From Sphaerospermopsis aphanizomenoides BCCUSP55 (lineage in GTDB: Bacteria; Cyanobacteriota; Cyanobacteriia; Cyanobacteriales; Nostocaceae), in assembly GCF_001586785.1 (NCBI RefSeq), contig NZ_LUFH02000003.1, forward strand, positions 52,497 through 116,496: DNA of 64,000 bases, read 5' to 3'. Positions 48,024-57,036 of the stretch are shown here, in pieces (position 1 is the first letter of the stretch; every line of letters begins with the position of its first letter). The notes beneath the pieces are model-generated. The model was not told where the DNA came from. It saw nothing but the letters and a program-made list of their open reading frames with translations, and searched no databases. The position numbers and the translations under genes are program-made.

Positions 48024-48935
48024 CTAATTAGCAAGTCGTTCATCTAGGGAAGCTAAAGCAGCACCAGCGGTTTCAGCCAAAATACTAATGAGACGATAAA
48101 GAGCGATCGCACTTATTACCAAAGCCGCAGGAAAACGATGTTGTAAAATGGCTATAGCAGTAGCTTCAAAAACCCCCAAACCTCCAGGCGCACCAGGAAC
48201 AACTAACCCCAAAACCCAAGCAAAACTAAAAGCACCTAATAATAAAGGAACTTGGTTCAAGTTTAACGAACTTAGAGCAAACATAGTTAATATAAATCCA
48301 GTTCCACGCAATCCTAAAAAAACCAATTCTCCCAACAAAGGACGAAGAGGATAGCGTTCCAAAGTGAAATCACTGATAGATTGATTATTCACACCTTTAT
48401 TTTTTAACTGATATAAAAAACCAATTACAGGATTTAAAAACCAAGGATGAACAGCAGCCAGCAAAATTAATAAACCAATCAACTGAAAAAATTGTATCCC
48501 AAAATTATTATTGTTAACAGCCAACTGATTACCGAACAAAACGACTATAATTAAAGCCGCAGCAGCCATCAATAAAGGTTCTAATAAAACACTGAGAGTC
48601 GCAACACCGTGAGAAACATTAGCATTTTTAGCCGCTAGAATACGTCCGTAATAATGCCAAACATTACCAGGTAAATATTTAGAAATATTGGTTTTCAAAT
48701 AAACTTGAATAAATTCACAAGCTGATACAGATTGATGAAAATCTTTTAAAATCCAAGTCCATATCCAACCAGCCCAAATATGTGCAAGTAAAGTTACACC
48801 TGTAGCAATTGCTAAAATTGCCCATCCGGCTGCGTCAATACGGATAGAACTTACTTCTAGCCAATTATCCTTCAAGGCTTTGCCAACGAAAAGCAGTGTT
48901 ACTCCTAAAATAAACCAGCGTAAAACTTTTTTCAT
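48024..48935 (-). CDS. Flippase-like membrane protein (LPG synthase TM region / UPF0104)
   Basis: A 303-residue polytopic membrane protein with about eight hydrophobic segments. Conserved features are KYLPGNVWHYYGR and VLGLVVPGAPGGLGVFEA, typical of the lysylphosphatidylglycerol synthase membrane domain family without the synthase half. Such proteins are thought to move lipids or lipid-linked sugars. The last 89 nt are copied at 28241-28329. Confidence 0.85.
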   Translation of the reverse strand: MKKVLRWFILGVTLLFVGKALKDNWLEVSSIRIDAAGWAILAIATGVTLLAHIWAGWIWTWILKDFHQSVSACEFIQVYLKTNISKYLPGNVWHYYGRILAAKNANVSHGVATLSVLLEPLLMAAAALIIVVLFGNQLAVNNNNFGIQFFQLIGLLILLAAVHPWFLNPVIGFLYQLKNKGVNNQSISDFTLERYPLRPLLGELVFLGLRGTGFILTMFALSSLNLNQVPLLLGAFSFAWVLGLVVPGAPGGLGVFEATAIAILQHRFPAALVISAIALYRLISILAETAGAALASLDERLAN

Positions 48936-49300
48936 GAGTATAATCTAATCATTAAATTGCCAAAATTATTATATTAAATAATATCTCTCCCTAGTTAGAT
49001 AAAATTGTAATTTTTTCAACAGTAAAATGTGACCTACGCTAGAGGTTGATTGGGTTTTCTTTTTTTAAGTTAGTAAATGTTGTTGATGTGAATAAAATGT
49101 GAATAAGTTAATATCTTGCCAAAGATACAGCAGAGAACAGCAGTAAAATTTTCTTGAATTAAGGCTTTGTAACTAAAAGTTGCACTTATTTGTTGACTGA
49201 CTGCAACCTGCAATACCCTTTTGGTAAATATTTGCTATTTGCTGTTTATAACAATAATTTGCCAAAAATTTGCAGTGTAATCATGTATAAGGAGGAATAA
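48936..49300. other. AT-rich spacer before the lipoprotein pair
   Basis: Divergent promoter region; no gene recognised. The strong AAGGAGGA site at 49289-49296 belongs to the next gene. Confidence 0.5.
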
Positions 49301-49867
49301 GTGAAAAATTTGATAAATTTCTGTAAAACCCTGCAAATACGCCAGATTTTAACTATCTTTTTAGCTGGAATATTGTTGATAGTTAGCACAGCTTGTAGTG
49401 GAGTAGATGCTCAAGGTGCAAATCCTAAAAATACTCCTGTACAAGCTGGTGGAGCAAATAATCCATATAAGAGTGGTAATGACAAATATACAAATTTGCG
49501 AATGTCCACTGACCCAAAAGTAACTACGGAAGCCAACAAACAAAAAAATGATCAAGCTAGTGTACCTGTAAATTTACAAATATTACTAGCTTCTACTCAA
49601 GAATCAAAAATACTTTACCCTGGTGCAGAAACGCCTGCGGGTAGGGTGAAGAAAGAAGCAGAATTACCCCTTATTACTGAAGAAGAATTTAAACATCCTG
49701 AACCTGGTGGATTAATTCAGCGTGAACCAGATGTAAAAACTCGCATTCAAGAGCGAATTGAAACGGTAACAGAATCAGTGGAAAAAGCTTCAGGATTTTT
49801 AAAAGAGAAAGGCGATGAAGCTGGTGCCAGACCTGAATTACAAAAAAATCCAGTCGTAGGCAAATAG
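49301..49867 (+). CDS. Lipoprotein, DUF6658-like
   Basis: A 188-residue protein starting with GTG, 5 bp after a very strong AAGGAGGA site. The signal peptide ends in lipobox VSTAC. The mature part begins ANPKNTPVQAGGANNPYKSG and ends in a helical ERIETVTESVEKASGFLKE segment. I recall this as DUF6658, a cyanobacterial family, with moderate certainty. The next gene, 42 bp downstream, encodes a related lipoprotein, so the two form an operon. Function unknown. Confidence 0.75.
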   Translation: MKNLINFCKTLQIRQILTIFLAGILLIVSTACSGVDAQGANPKNTPVQAGGANNPYKSGNDKYTNLRMSTDPKVTTEANKQKNDQASVPVNLQILLASTQESKILYPGAETPAGRVKKEAELPLITEEEFKHPEPGGLIQREPDVKTRIQERIETVTESVEKASGFLKEKGDEAGARPELQKNPVVGK

Positions 49868-49909
49868 AATTTTATTTTTTAATTCAGACAGAAATACAAG
49901 GAGAAAAAG

Positions 49910-50512
49910 ATGAAAAAAGTAATTACTTGGTTGCATAATCTGCGTCCAATGAAAATTATAACCGTATTTTTGGCATCGACTTTTCTATTTTTAGTTCAAG
50001 CTTGTAATCGTCCAAGTATAGCTGGACAACCACCCCAACCTGCTGGACAACCACCAAATGTAAAAAGATATGATCCCACAAAAGATTATCCTATTTCTCC
50101 ATATCAAGGTGGGATGAACAACTTTAGTGATGTAGATCCTAGAGCGAGAGATGCAGAAAGAGCAGCCAGAGCAAGAGCAGATGAGTTAATCGAAAATGCT
50201 CAAAGAAATATTGAACGCAAAGGAATTGATAGTACGGAGGAATATGTACGTAATTATCGTCAAGGAACACCTTTTGGTGAAAGAGTGAAAAACTTAGGTG
50301 AAGACGTGGGAAGTTCAGCCGAAGAACTGCGAGAAGGAGTAACTAAAGGAACTAAACGAGGAGTAGAAAATCTTCAGGAAAATGTTGAAAATGCAACCAA
50401 AGGTTTAACCAAAAATGTGCAACGTGGAAGTGAAGATATTGGCAAAAATATTCAACGCAGAACCGAAGATACAGGAGAAGCATTCAACCGAAATTTAAGA
50501 GACTCTAATTAA
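49910..50512 (+). CDS. Lipoprotein with helical LEA-like repeats
   Basis: A 200-residue protein with signal peptide and lipobox FLVQAC. The N-terminus has two PPQPAGQPP units. The second half is made of 11-residue-like amphipathic repeats (GVENLQENVENATKGLTKNV, QRGSEDIGKNIQRRTEDTGE), resembling LEA-type or apolipoprotein-like helices. It follows the GTG-started lipoprotein after 42 bp with an AAGGAG site, and a strong terminator follows. A stress or envelope-protection role is a guess. Confidence 0.75.
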   Translation: MKKVITWLHNLRPMKIITVFLASTFLFLVQACNRPSIAGQPPQPAGQPPNVKRYDPTKDYPISPYQGGMNNFSDVDPRARDAERAARARADELIENAQRNIERKGIDSTEEYVRNYRQGTPFGERVKNLGEDVGSSAEELREGVTKGTKRGVENLQENVENATKGLTKNVQRGSEDIGKNIQRRTEDTGEAFNRNLRDSN

Positions 50513-50532
50513 GATTAATTTCTCGTTTATCA

Positions 50533-50556
50533 GGTGGGCAATGCCCACCATTTTTG
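50533..50556 (+). terminator. Intrinsic terminator after the lipoprotein pair
   Basis: GGTGGGC / GCCCACC with a 3-nt loop, followed by ATTTTTG. Confidence 0.85.
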
Positions 50557-50587
50557 TATCCCACTTTTTCACCTACACCCTACACCA

Positions 50588-50612
50588 TAGAGTACCGAGT
50601 ACCGAGTACCGA
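50588..50612. repeat. AGTACCG tandem repeat
   Basis: About three and a half copies of the heptamer between convergent genes. Confidence 0.85.
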
Positions 50613-50694
50613 GTGGTTGACTCGTATTCTACTCACCACTCATGACTCATCGCTCGTTACTTGTCTGTCCCCTACACTATACACCCTTTTTTAG

Positions 50695-51987
50695 TTAAGT
50701 TTGACAATACCAACTATGTAAAGCCAATCTTTGAATTTCTCGCCAAGGAATCTTATGTTTTCGTGCTAAATCTGCACAATCCTCATATTCTGGTTGTACA
50801 TTAGTAATGCTTTGTTTTGTTCTTTGTCCTTTCCAAGCAACTTTAACACGCACATTACCATAAGGTGTTTCCACTTGTTGAATTTCCCGTTGCAAAATAC
50901 TGCGTTGTCCAGTAGTTCGACGAATTCCTAAAGTAGTGGTTTCGCAAAATAAAACCTCTTCACAACTGACTAAATGTTCTGGATGACAAATTACAGTTAA
51001 TAAAAACCCCGGACGTGATTTTTTCATCCCTATAGGTTGAGTAAAAACATCCACCGCACCGGCTGCAAATAAAGCATCAAAGACATAACCGATGGCTTGG
51101 GGATTTAAGTCATCAATTTGAGTTTCTAGTACAGAAATTGTTTCTAAAGTTGTTTCTAAATGGGGGCTAGTATCAGCAAATTCAGTGAAATGCGTCTTTT
51201 CATTTGCACTTTCACCTAGCCATAACCGTAGTATATTGGGGATGGGTAAGTCGAGAGAACCTGCACCTAATCCCACTTGTTTGAGGGTCATTGGCGGTGG
51301 TGAACCAAAACTTCTAGCTAAAGTAGTGGCGATCGCTGCTCCTGTCGGTGTCACCAGTTCTCTGTCAATACCGTTGCTATAAACTGGACAACTTCGCATT
51401 TCCCACAACTTCAACACCGCTGGTACAGGTACAGCCATTTGACCATGTGCAGCGCGAACAGTTCCTCCACCAGTCGGAAATGGTGAGCAGTATATCAATG
51501 GTAATCCTTCCTGATTGCTGTCGATCCCCAACCAATCTAACCCCAAACAAGTACCGACAATATCTACAATCGCGTCTACAGCGCCCACTTCATGAAAATG
51601 AACTTTCTCCGGTTCAATGCCATGTACCGCCCCTTCTGCCACTGCTAACTGGCGGAATACAGCTAAACTCCAAGCTTCTGCTTGTGATGGCAACTTGGCT
51701 TTGAGAATCATCTCCTCTATTTCTGGTAGGTGACGACCATGATGGTGAGAGTGATGATGGTGATGATGGTCGTGGTGATGGTGATGTACTAAATCAACAT
51801 GAATTTTAGTAGCTTGCTGAGTTTGTCGATGGACAAGTTCTACCCGTAATTGGTATTCCTGCTCAATACCCAAACGATTGAGTTTTTCCACTAAATACTC
51901 TACGGGAACACCTAGACTTACCAAAGCACCCAGACACATATCACCGGAAATTCCAGTGGGACATTGAAAATAAGTAATTTTATTCAT
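50695..51987 (-). CDS. larC: LarC, nickel-pincer cofactor nickel-insertion protein
   Basis: A 430-residue protein. The start ITYFQCPTGISGDMCLGALV, VHFHEVGAVDAIVDIVG and ETQIDDLNPQAIGYVFD are LarC (former DUF111) signatures. A His-rich stretch of about 20 residues near residues 69-90 is a likely nickel-binding loop. LarC inserts nickel into the pincer nucleotide used by lactate racemase and related enzymes. larB and larE are not in the window. In some LarC genes a programmed frameshift joins two halves; here one frame covers the whole protein. Confidence 0.92.
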   Translation of the reverse strand: MNKITYFQCPTGISGDMCLGALVSLGVPVEYLVEKLNRLGIEQEYQLRVELVHRQTQQATKIHVDLVHHHHHDHHHHHHSHHHGRHLPEIEEMILKAKLPSQAEAWSLAVFRQLAVAEGAVHGIEPEKVHFHEVGAVDAIVDIVGTCLGLDWLGIDSNQEGLPLIYCSPFPTGGGTVRAAHGQMAVPVPAVLKLWEMRSCPVYSNGIDRELVTPTGAAIATTLARSFGSPPPMTLKQVGLGAGSLDLPIPNILRLWLGESANEKTHFTEFADTSPHLETTLETISVLETQIDDLNPQAIGYVFDALFAAGAVDVFTQPIGMKKSRPGFLLTVICHPEHLVSCEEVLFCETTTLGIRRTTGQRSILQREIQQVETPYGNVRVKVAWKGQRTKQSITNVQPEYEDCADLARKHKIPWREIQRLALHSWYCQT

Positions 51988-51995
51988 AAATTAGT

Positions 51996-52056
51996 CAGTT
52001 GTCAGTTGTCAGTTGTCAGTAGGAATAGGGAATAGGGAATAGGGAATAGGGAACAG
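51996..52056. repeat. GTCAGTT and AATAGGG tandem repeats
   Basis: About three copies of GTCAGTT then about four of AATAGGG, between divergent larC and the Sua5 gene. Confidence 0.88.
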
Positions 52057-52136
52057 GTAAAGAATTTTCTCCTCTGCTCCCCTACTCCCCTGCTCCGAAA
52101 GCTCCCCACAACCCACACCCAAATTCTTCCCCAGTC

Positions 52137-52796
52137 ATGGCCAAAATTTTTGCAATTCATCCTGATAATCCCCAAAACCGCCGTATAGAGGATATAAAGT
52201 TGGCGCTCTCTAGTGGCGCTATCATGCTCTACCCTACTGATACAGTCTATGCCATTGGTTGTGATTTGAATGCCAAGTCGGCGGTGGAAAGAGTGCGGCA
52301 AATTAAGCAGTTAGCGAATGATAAACCATTGACATTTTTATGTCCTTCGCTTTCTCATGTGGCAACTTATGCCTTCGTAAGTGATACAGCCTATCGGATT
52401 ATGAAGCGTTTGATACCAGGACCCTACACTTTTTTGCTACCTGCTACCAAGTTAGTGCCGCGACTGGTGCAAAATCCCAAGCGAAAAACAACAGGGATTC
52501 GAGTGCCAAACCATCATGTATGTTTGGCATTGCTGGAAGCTTTAGGAAATCCGATTATTTCCACTTCGGCACACTTACCGCCAAAGCATATAGATGACGA
52601 AATAGCTGAAGTCGATTCAGAATCTATTATGTCACGGGTAGAGCTATTTGACCGTTTGGATAATTTGGTGGACATTATTATAGATACAGGTGAAGAACCC
52701 ACGTATCACGTTTCTACCATTTTAGACTTAACGGATGAAGAACCAGTCATTACACGGAGGGGGTTAGGTTGGGAAGCAGCAGCAGCTTGGGTATAA
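52137..52796 (+). CDS. Sua5/YciO/YrdC-family protein (threonylcarbamoyl-AMP synthase-like)
   Basis: A 219-residue protein. YPTDTVYAIGCDLNAKSAVE, the basic-residue loop IKQLANDKPLTFLC, GPYTFLLPAT and GIRVPNH are features of the family, which makes threonylcarbamoyl-AMP for tRNA t6A. It lacks the C-terminal Sua5 domain, so it is a YrdC/YciO-size protein. YciO-type members are less active, and the two cannot be separated here. Confidence 0.85.
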   Translation: MAKIFAIHPDNPQNRRIEDIKLALSSGAIMLYPTDTVYAIGCDLNAKSAVERVRQIKQLANDKPLTFLCPSLSHVATYAFVSDTAYRIMKRLIPGPYTFLLPATKLVPRLVQNPKRKTTGIRVPNHHVCLALLEALGNPIISTSAHLPPKHIDDEIAEVDSESIMSRVELFDRLDNLVDIIIDTGEEPTYHVSTILDLTDEEPVITRRGLGWEAAAAWV

Positions 52797-53170
52797 TAAA
52801 TAATCCTTACAGATGCAACCCTCTGTTTCGCAAATTGTGATAAACATACACCAATTTTGAAATTGTCATACAACAAGACGCTGGGATCACGGAAAAAGAG
52901 ATGGCAGCAAATCTTGGCATTGCTAGGGTTTGGACTAATTTTAGCGCCTCCTCAACATCGGTGTCTCATCTTTGATCTAGTTGCTGATAAAAAAAGCGAC
53001 ACACTTGACAAGAAGCCCTTAACTTGTGAAATTTCATACAGTCTTATGGATGAACAGTATCAACGGCGAGTTTTGAACAATCAATGCGAGCAAGACTCTC
53101 TATTTATAACTGCATTTAAGAACTGTGTCTGCGTTTTAGTTAAGGTGCAATACCAATTTCAGGAAAAGTC
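52797..53170. other. Upstream region of the hetZ-family gene
   Basis: A TTG-started frame of 105 codons (52857-53174) overlaps the next start codon but has no recognisable domain and is not annotated. Nothing else seen; it probably holds the regulator's promoter. Confidence 0.45.
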
Positions 53171-54391
53171 ATGAAAGCTAACCTCGTCAATCTGCCAAAT
53201 TCTACACCTGCTTTTGAAAGTGATGTTCCCAGTGAAGACTTATCAGATACTAACTCTGATAGTCTTGTGCAACTGCTTTGTCAGGAAATGCAGTCTCAAG
53301 TAAAAGCTTCAAATGGATGTGTACAAGCTGTAACTAAACGCATAGCCAAAGAAGTAGAACGGATATGTGATAAAAGTTCCCGTATCCAAACTTCAGGTCA
53401 AATCAGGTCTTGGCAGATTACTTTAGCAAGACATCGGATCCAAAAGTGCCTACGTTACTATCAATTAGGTTCAAGACAAGGGCGCGTAGAATTACATAGC
53501 AGCTTAGGTGCTATTGTTTATCGTCACGTTACAGTTGCTGGCTCTGAATTAGGTTTTGAGGCTCGTTACAATCTGATTGAAGATTTTCTGCAAGCTTTTT
53601 ATATTGAAGCAATTAAAGCTTTTCGCAGAGAAAATGAATTAGCTGAAGATTATACACCGCGTACTCAACTACAATTAGCTGAGTATATGGCTTTTACAGA
53701 GCAGTATGCTAAACGCCGGATTAATTTACCTGGTGGTGCTAATCAACAGTTGATTGTATTACGCGCTCAAGGTTTTGCTCGTCGTCAACCCCAAGAAACG
53801 ACTGTAGATATTGAAATGGCTGTAGATTCTGCTAAGACGGAAGAGGCAGAGTCTTATCAACGTAATTTGGCGGTGCAACAAATTAGGTCACAGATGGTTG
53901 CTAAACCTAATTTTGACCCATCGGAGGAATCGGAACGCGATCGCGTCATTACGGAATTGATGAAATATCTGGAGTCTCAAGGTCAAGCTGATTGCATGGA
54001 TTACCTTTCTCTGAAACTCCAAGACCTCTCAGCACCAGAAATTGACCAAATTTTAGGTTTAACTAGTCGTCAGCGTGATTATTTACAACAACGCTTTAAA
54101 TATCACGTCGAGAAGTTTGCTAAACAACACCATTGGCAATTAGTACATCAATGGTTAGGTGCGGGTTTAGAACATAAGTTGGGTCTATCTTCTCAACAGT
54201 GGGATGTTTTTTGGAATCAACTCACAGAACAACAGCAGCAAATCTTTAAGTTAAAAACTGCAATGGAAAATGATCAAGCGATCGCCAAGGCTGTACAGTG
54301 TACACCAAAACAGCTACAAAAACGCTGGACTCAAATGCTAGAACTAGCATGGGCTATCCGCAACGGTCATGTTGAAGCTAAGACCTGCTGA
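53171..54391 (+). CDS. HetZ-family regulator
   Basis: A 406-residue protein like HetZ of Anabaena, a DNA-binding regulator of early heterocyst differentiation. Shared segments are RIQTSGQIRSWQITLARHR, YYQLGSRQGRVELHSSLGAI, LIEDFLQAFYIEAIKAFRRE, and YMAFTEQYAKRRINLPGG. Length fits. The patU genes usual downstream of hetZ are absent, and paralogues (HetZ-related proteins) exist, so I do not call it hetZ itself. The C-terminal region has HTH-like helices (SAPEIDQILGLTSRQRDYLQ). Confidence 0.8.
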   Translation: MKANLVNLPNSTPAFESDVPSEDLSDTNSDSLVQLLCQEMQSQVKASNGCVQAVTKRIAKEVERICDKSSRIQTSGQIRSWQITLARHRIQKCLRYYQLGSRQGRVELHSSLGAIVYRHVTVAGSELGFEARYNLIEDFLQAFYIEAIKAFRRENELAEDYTPRTQLQLAEYMAFTEQYAKRRINLPGGANQQLIVLRAQGFARRQPQETTVDIEMAVDSAKTEEAESYQRNLAVQQIRSQMVAKPNFDPSEESERDRVITELMKYLESQGQADCMDYLSLKLQDLSAPEIDQILGLTSRQRDYLQQRFKYHVEKFAKQHHWQLVHQWLGAGLEHKLGLSSQQWDVFWNQLTEQQQQIFKLKTAMENDQAIAKAVQCTPKQLQKRWTQMLELAWAIRNGHVEAKTC

Positions 54392-54796
54392 AGAACCAGG
54401 TGAAATTGTTAAATTTATCTGTAGCCTTTACCATCTCATACACCTTTCTGTATAAAACTAATATCTCCTCTATTTCTCCCCAAGTAACGGGAGAATTAGA
54501 GAAGAAGCTCAACCCAATTAAAAATTTAAAATGGGAAAAGTATAATTTCATATTGGTTTCCAAATTTGCATCTGTTACACAATCTTTTTTAAACTGGATA
54601 TTTTTAATAAATACATTTGTTTGCAAGTACAAAATTACCACCAATTTTGATCCATCACAAGATTCATATCCTTGATTTCTTCACGAAGTTAGGGATATTT
54701 GTTGTTTAATGAAAATTTAATCTGCCCTTCATCACTCTTTATTGCTGCTTTTGTGGAATCCTAGAATCAGCAGCATTTTGAGCAGAGGATTTGAGT
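54392..54796. other. Non-coding spacer
   Basis: Overlapping open frames on both strands (54378-54675) have no coding character. A GAGAATTAGAGAAG-type purine stretch is present; no clear terminator after the hetZ-family gene. Confidence 0.45.
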
Positions 54797-55273
54797 ATGA
54801 CTAAAACTCAAGGGGTACAGGCCAATAAGTCAGGAAAAATTTTAGAAGGTAATATAGAAGCCATACTCAAAGGACATAATTATTTTCTCGTTGGCAACCA
54901 TGTCCACAAAGAATTTTTATTTAATGCGGCTTTATTACCAAAACGTTATGGTAAAGAAGTTTATATTGGCACGGGAATTTATCAGACTCAACTGAAAGTA
55001 GATTTTTACATTATTGGTATACCTGCAATACCATCGGGTTTAATCATTGAGTGCAAATGGCAAGAAAGTGGTGGTTCAGTTGATGAAAAGTTTCCTTATT
55101 TAAATATGAATATTCAATCTTCATATCCTGCACCAACTATCATCATTCTGGGAGGGGAAGGGATGAGAGAAGGTGCAAGTAGTTGGCTAAAAGATAGAGT
55201 TAACGATAACCCCAATTTATTAGCAGTCTTGAGTTTAGATAGATTCATTGCCTGGGCAAATAAAAATCTCTAA
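54797..55273 (+). CDS. PD-(D/E)XK restriction endonuclease-like protein
   Basis: A 158-residue protein. The catalytic core is VDFYIIGIPAIPSGLIIECKW: the Asp of VDF and E-x-K of ECK form the PD-(D/E)XK signature. The N-terminus SGKILEGNIEAILKGHNYF is typical of PD-(D/E)XK restriction enzymes. ATG 54797 follows an AGAGGA site; a TTG two codons earlier is less likely. Its 3' end overlaps that of the convergent Dam-type methyltransferase by 4 bp, making a likely type II restriction-modification pair. Confidence 0.85.
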   Translation: MTKTQGVQANKSGKILEGNIEAILKGHNYFLVGNHVHKEFLFNAALLPKRYGKEVYIGTGIYQTQLKVDFYIIGIPAIPSGLIIECKWQESGGSVDEKFPYLNMNIQSSYPAPTIIILGGEGMREGASSWLKDRVNDNPNLLAVLSLDRFIAWANKNL

Positions 55274-56097
55274 TAAGAAGTGATTAATAATTCCTGAATC
55301 ACTCCACGTTTTTTAGCATTGGAATTAATAGACCTTGCCGCTGAAATCTTATGGATTTTGAAACTACTATACAATCCACGGATAAAATCACAATCTGAAT
55401 TAGAAAGCATAATTTTCACACCACGTTCAGCTAATTCCGCAAATACATCTCTTAATTGCATCTGCTGAATTTCACCAAATGAATAGGTGCTATAAGCTGT
55501 AAAATTACTTGTTGCACTCAGGGGATAATATGGGGGATCAAAGAAAACAAAGTCATCACTGCTATTTGCATACTTTAATACTTGAGTAAAATCTGCTTTT
55601 TTAATTTCTGCCTGTGCAAGTGCTTTTGATGCAACTCGCAACACTTCTTCCTGACAAATACCAGGATTTTTATATCTACCTAAAGGTACATTAAATTTAC
55701 CTTGAGAATTGACACGATACAGACCATTAAAACAAGTTTTATTCAAATAAATAAACCGAGCAGCTTTTTCTAAATTACTACCTTGAAGAGATGCACGCAC
55801 TTCATAATAATAATCTCGATTATGTAGTCGTTTGTGTTTTTGTAGCAATTCAATTAAATCTTCAACATTATCTCTAACACAGCGATAAGTGATAATTAAA
55901 TCAGTATTAATATCAGTTAAAACAGCTTGTTGTGGTTGCAGATGAAAAAAAACAGCCCCTCCACCTAAAAAGGGTTCATAATAAGTCTGGTAATATTTGG
56001 GAAAATAATCTTTATATTGCGAAATTAACTTACTTTTACCCCCTGCCCACTTCAAAAAGGGACGTGGGCAAGTTTCTTTGGGGATGTGACTGATCAT
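55270..56097 (-). CDS. Dam-type DNA adenine-N6 methyltransferase
   Basis: A 275-residue class alpha adenine methyltransferase. FLKWAGGKSKLI and YEPFLGGGAVFFHL form the SAM site, and FVFFDPPYYPL is the catalytic DPPY. Family members with this arrangement mostly methylate GATC, although other targets are known. It converges with the PD-(D/E)XK nuclease gene and overlaps it by 4 bp, which suggests a matched pair rather than a solitary Dam. Confidence 0.93.
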   Translation of the reverse strand: MISHIPKETCPRPFLKWAGGKSKLISQYKDYFPKYYQTYYEPFLGGGAVFFHLQPQQAVLTDINTDLIITYRCVRDNVEDLIELLQKHKRLHNRDYYYEVRASLQGSNLEKAARFIYLNKTCFNGLYRVNSQGKFNVPLGRYKNPGICQEEVLRVASKALAQAEIKKADFTQVLKYANSSDDFVFFDPPYYPLSATSNFTAYSTYSFGEIQQMQLRDVFAELAERGVKIMLSNSDCDFIRGLYSSFKIHKISAARSINSNAKKRGVIQELLITSY

Positions 56098-56263
56098 GTA
56101 GTTATGACTAAACTAAAACTAAGCTACTCAAAATAAAACTAATAAAATCTAACGAATCATATTTTATATGAATTGAACGATTTTCAGCACTATAGATTAC
56201 AATTAAGTTAAATAAACACCTGAAAACAAGCTCACAATTGATAACAAGGCAGTCTATATTCAA

Positions 56264-56470
56264 ATGTTTGATGGATTTTGGGATAACGTCTTTCGCTACC
56301 CCCGGTACTTAATTACTATTGTCTTAGGTCTTTTTCTAAATACCTTTGAACCATTAATGCCGCTTTTGAAACGTCCAGTTACCTTAATCGCTCTTTTGGG
56401 CTTGTTTATGGGTAGTCTGGTATTTCTGACTCTCACTCTCCGAGCAATGCTAGGCTTGAGTACAATCTAG
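56264..56470 (+). CDS. DUF751 (Ycf33-like) small membrane protein
   Basis: A 68-residue protein with two membrane helices (LITIVLGLFLNTFEPL and LIALLGLFMGSLVFLTLTL). It matches the DUF751/Ycf33 family of cyanobacteria and red-lineage plastids. Function unknown. It lies 112 bp before rbfA on the same strand, an arrangement likely to be an operon. Confidence 0.85.
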   Translation: MFDGFWDNVFRYPRYLITIVLGLFLNTFEPLMPLLKRPVTLIALLGLFMGSLVFLTLTLRAMLGLSTI

Positions 56471-56582
56471 GCTAAGGCTTTATGAGGCTTGAGCCATCAG
56501 GAAGATTGCTGTTGATTTTACAGCTATTCTCCTGAACTTACATATATCAATCGTACAACCTCTGTGAGAAGGCGGAATCTAT

Positions 56583-56966
56583 ATGGCTACAAATCGCCGT
56601 GTTTCCCGCGTTGCTGAATTAATTAAACGGGAAGTTAGCCAAATGTTACTCAACGGTATCAAGGATGACCGTGTGGGGACAGGAATGGTCAGTGTTACCG
56701 ATGTGGATGTTTCCGGTGACTTGCAACACGCCAAAATCTTCGTCAGTATTTATGGGACCCAAGAAGCTAAGGCTGAAACAATGGCTGGTTTAAAGTCAGC
56801 AACTGGTTATGTCCGCAGTGAACTGGGCGCTAGGGTCAGGCTACGTCGCACTCCAGAAGTGATATTTATTGAAGATCACTCCCTTGAAAGAGGTACTAAA
56901 GTGCTAAGTCTATTGGAACAACTCAAGCAGGAACGTTCAGCGGAAAGTACACAGGAAGATGACTAG
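56583..56966 (+). CDS. rbfA: Ribosome-binding factor A
   Basis: A 127-residue KH-fold protein needed for 16S rRNA 5'-end maturation and 30S assembly, with [34 protein letters not shown] and [19 protein letters not shown]. Length is normal. A GAGAAGG site precedes the ATG and a terminator-like hairpin follows. Confidence 0.96.
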   Translation: MATNRRVSRVAELIKREVSQMLLNGIKDDRVGTGMVSVTDVDVSGDLQHAKIFVSIYGTQEAKAETMAGLKSATGYVRSELGARVRLRRTPEVIFIEDHSLERGTKVLSLLEQLKQERSAESTQEDD

Positions 56967-56999
56967 GACTTTTCTAAAAAATTAGCTAGAATCCAATTT

Positions 57000-57036
57000 C
57001 CAAAACCTGGGTTTTACCTGGGTTTTTGGCTTTTAA
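57000..57036 (+). terminator. Probable terminator after rbfA
   Basis: CCAAAACC ... GGTTTTTGG imperfect stem around repeated ACCTGGGTTTT, followed by CTTTTAA. Confidence 0.65.

Noticed and set aside
52857..53174. 105-codon TTG-started frame overlapping the hetZ-family start
   Set aside because: Rare start codon, no domain, and it overlaps the next gene; probably leader DNA.
54378..54675. Opposing frames of about 90 codons after the hetZ-family gene
   Set aside because: They lie on both strands of the same AT-rich DNA with no recognisable sequence.
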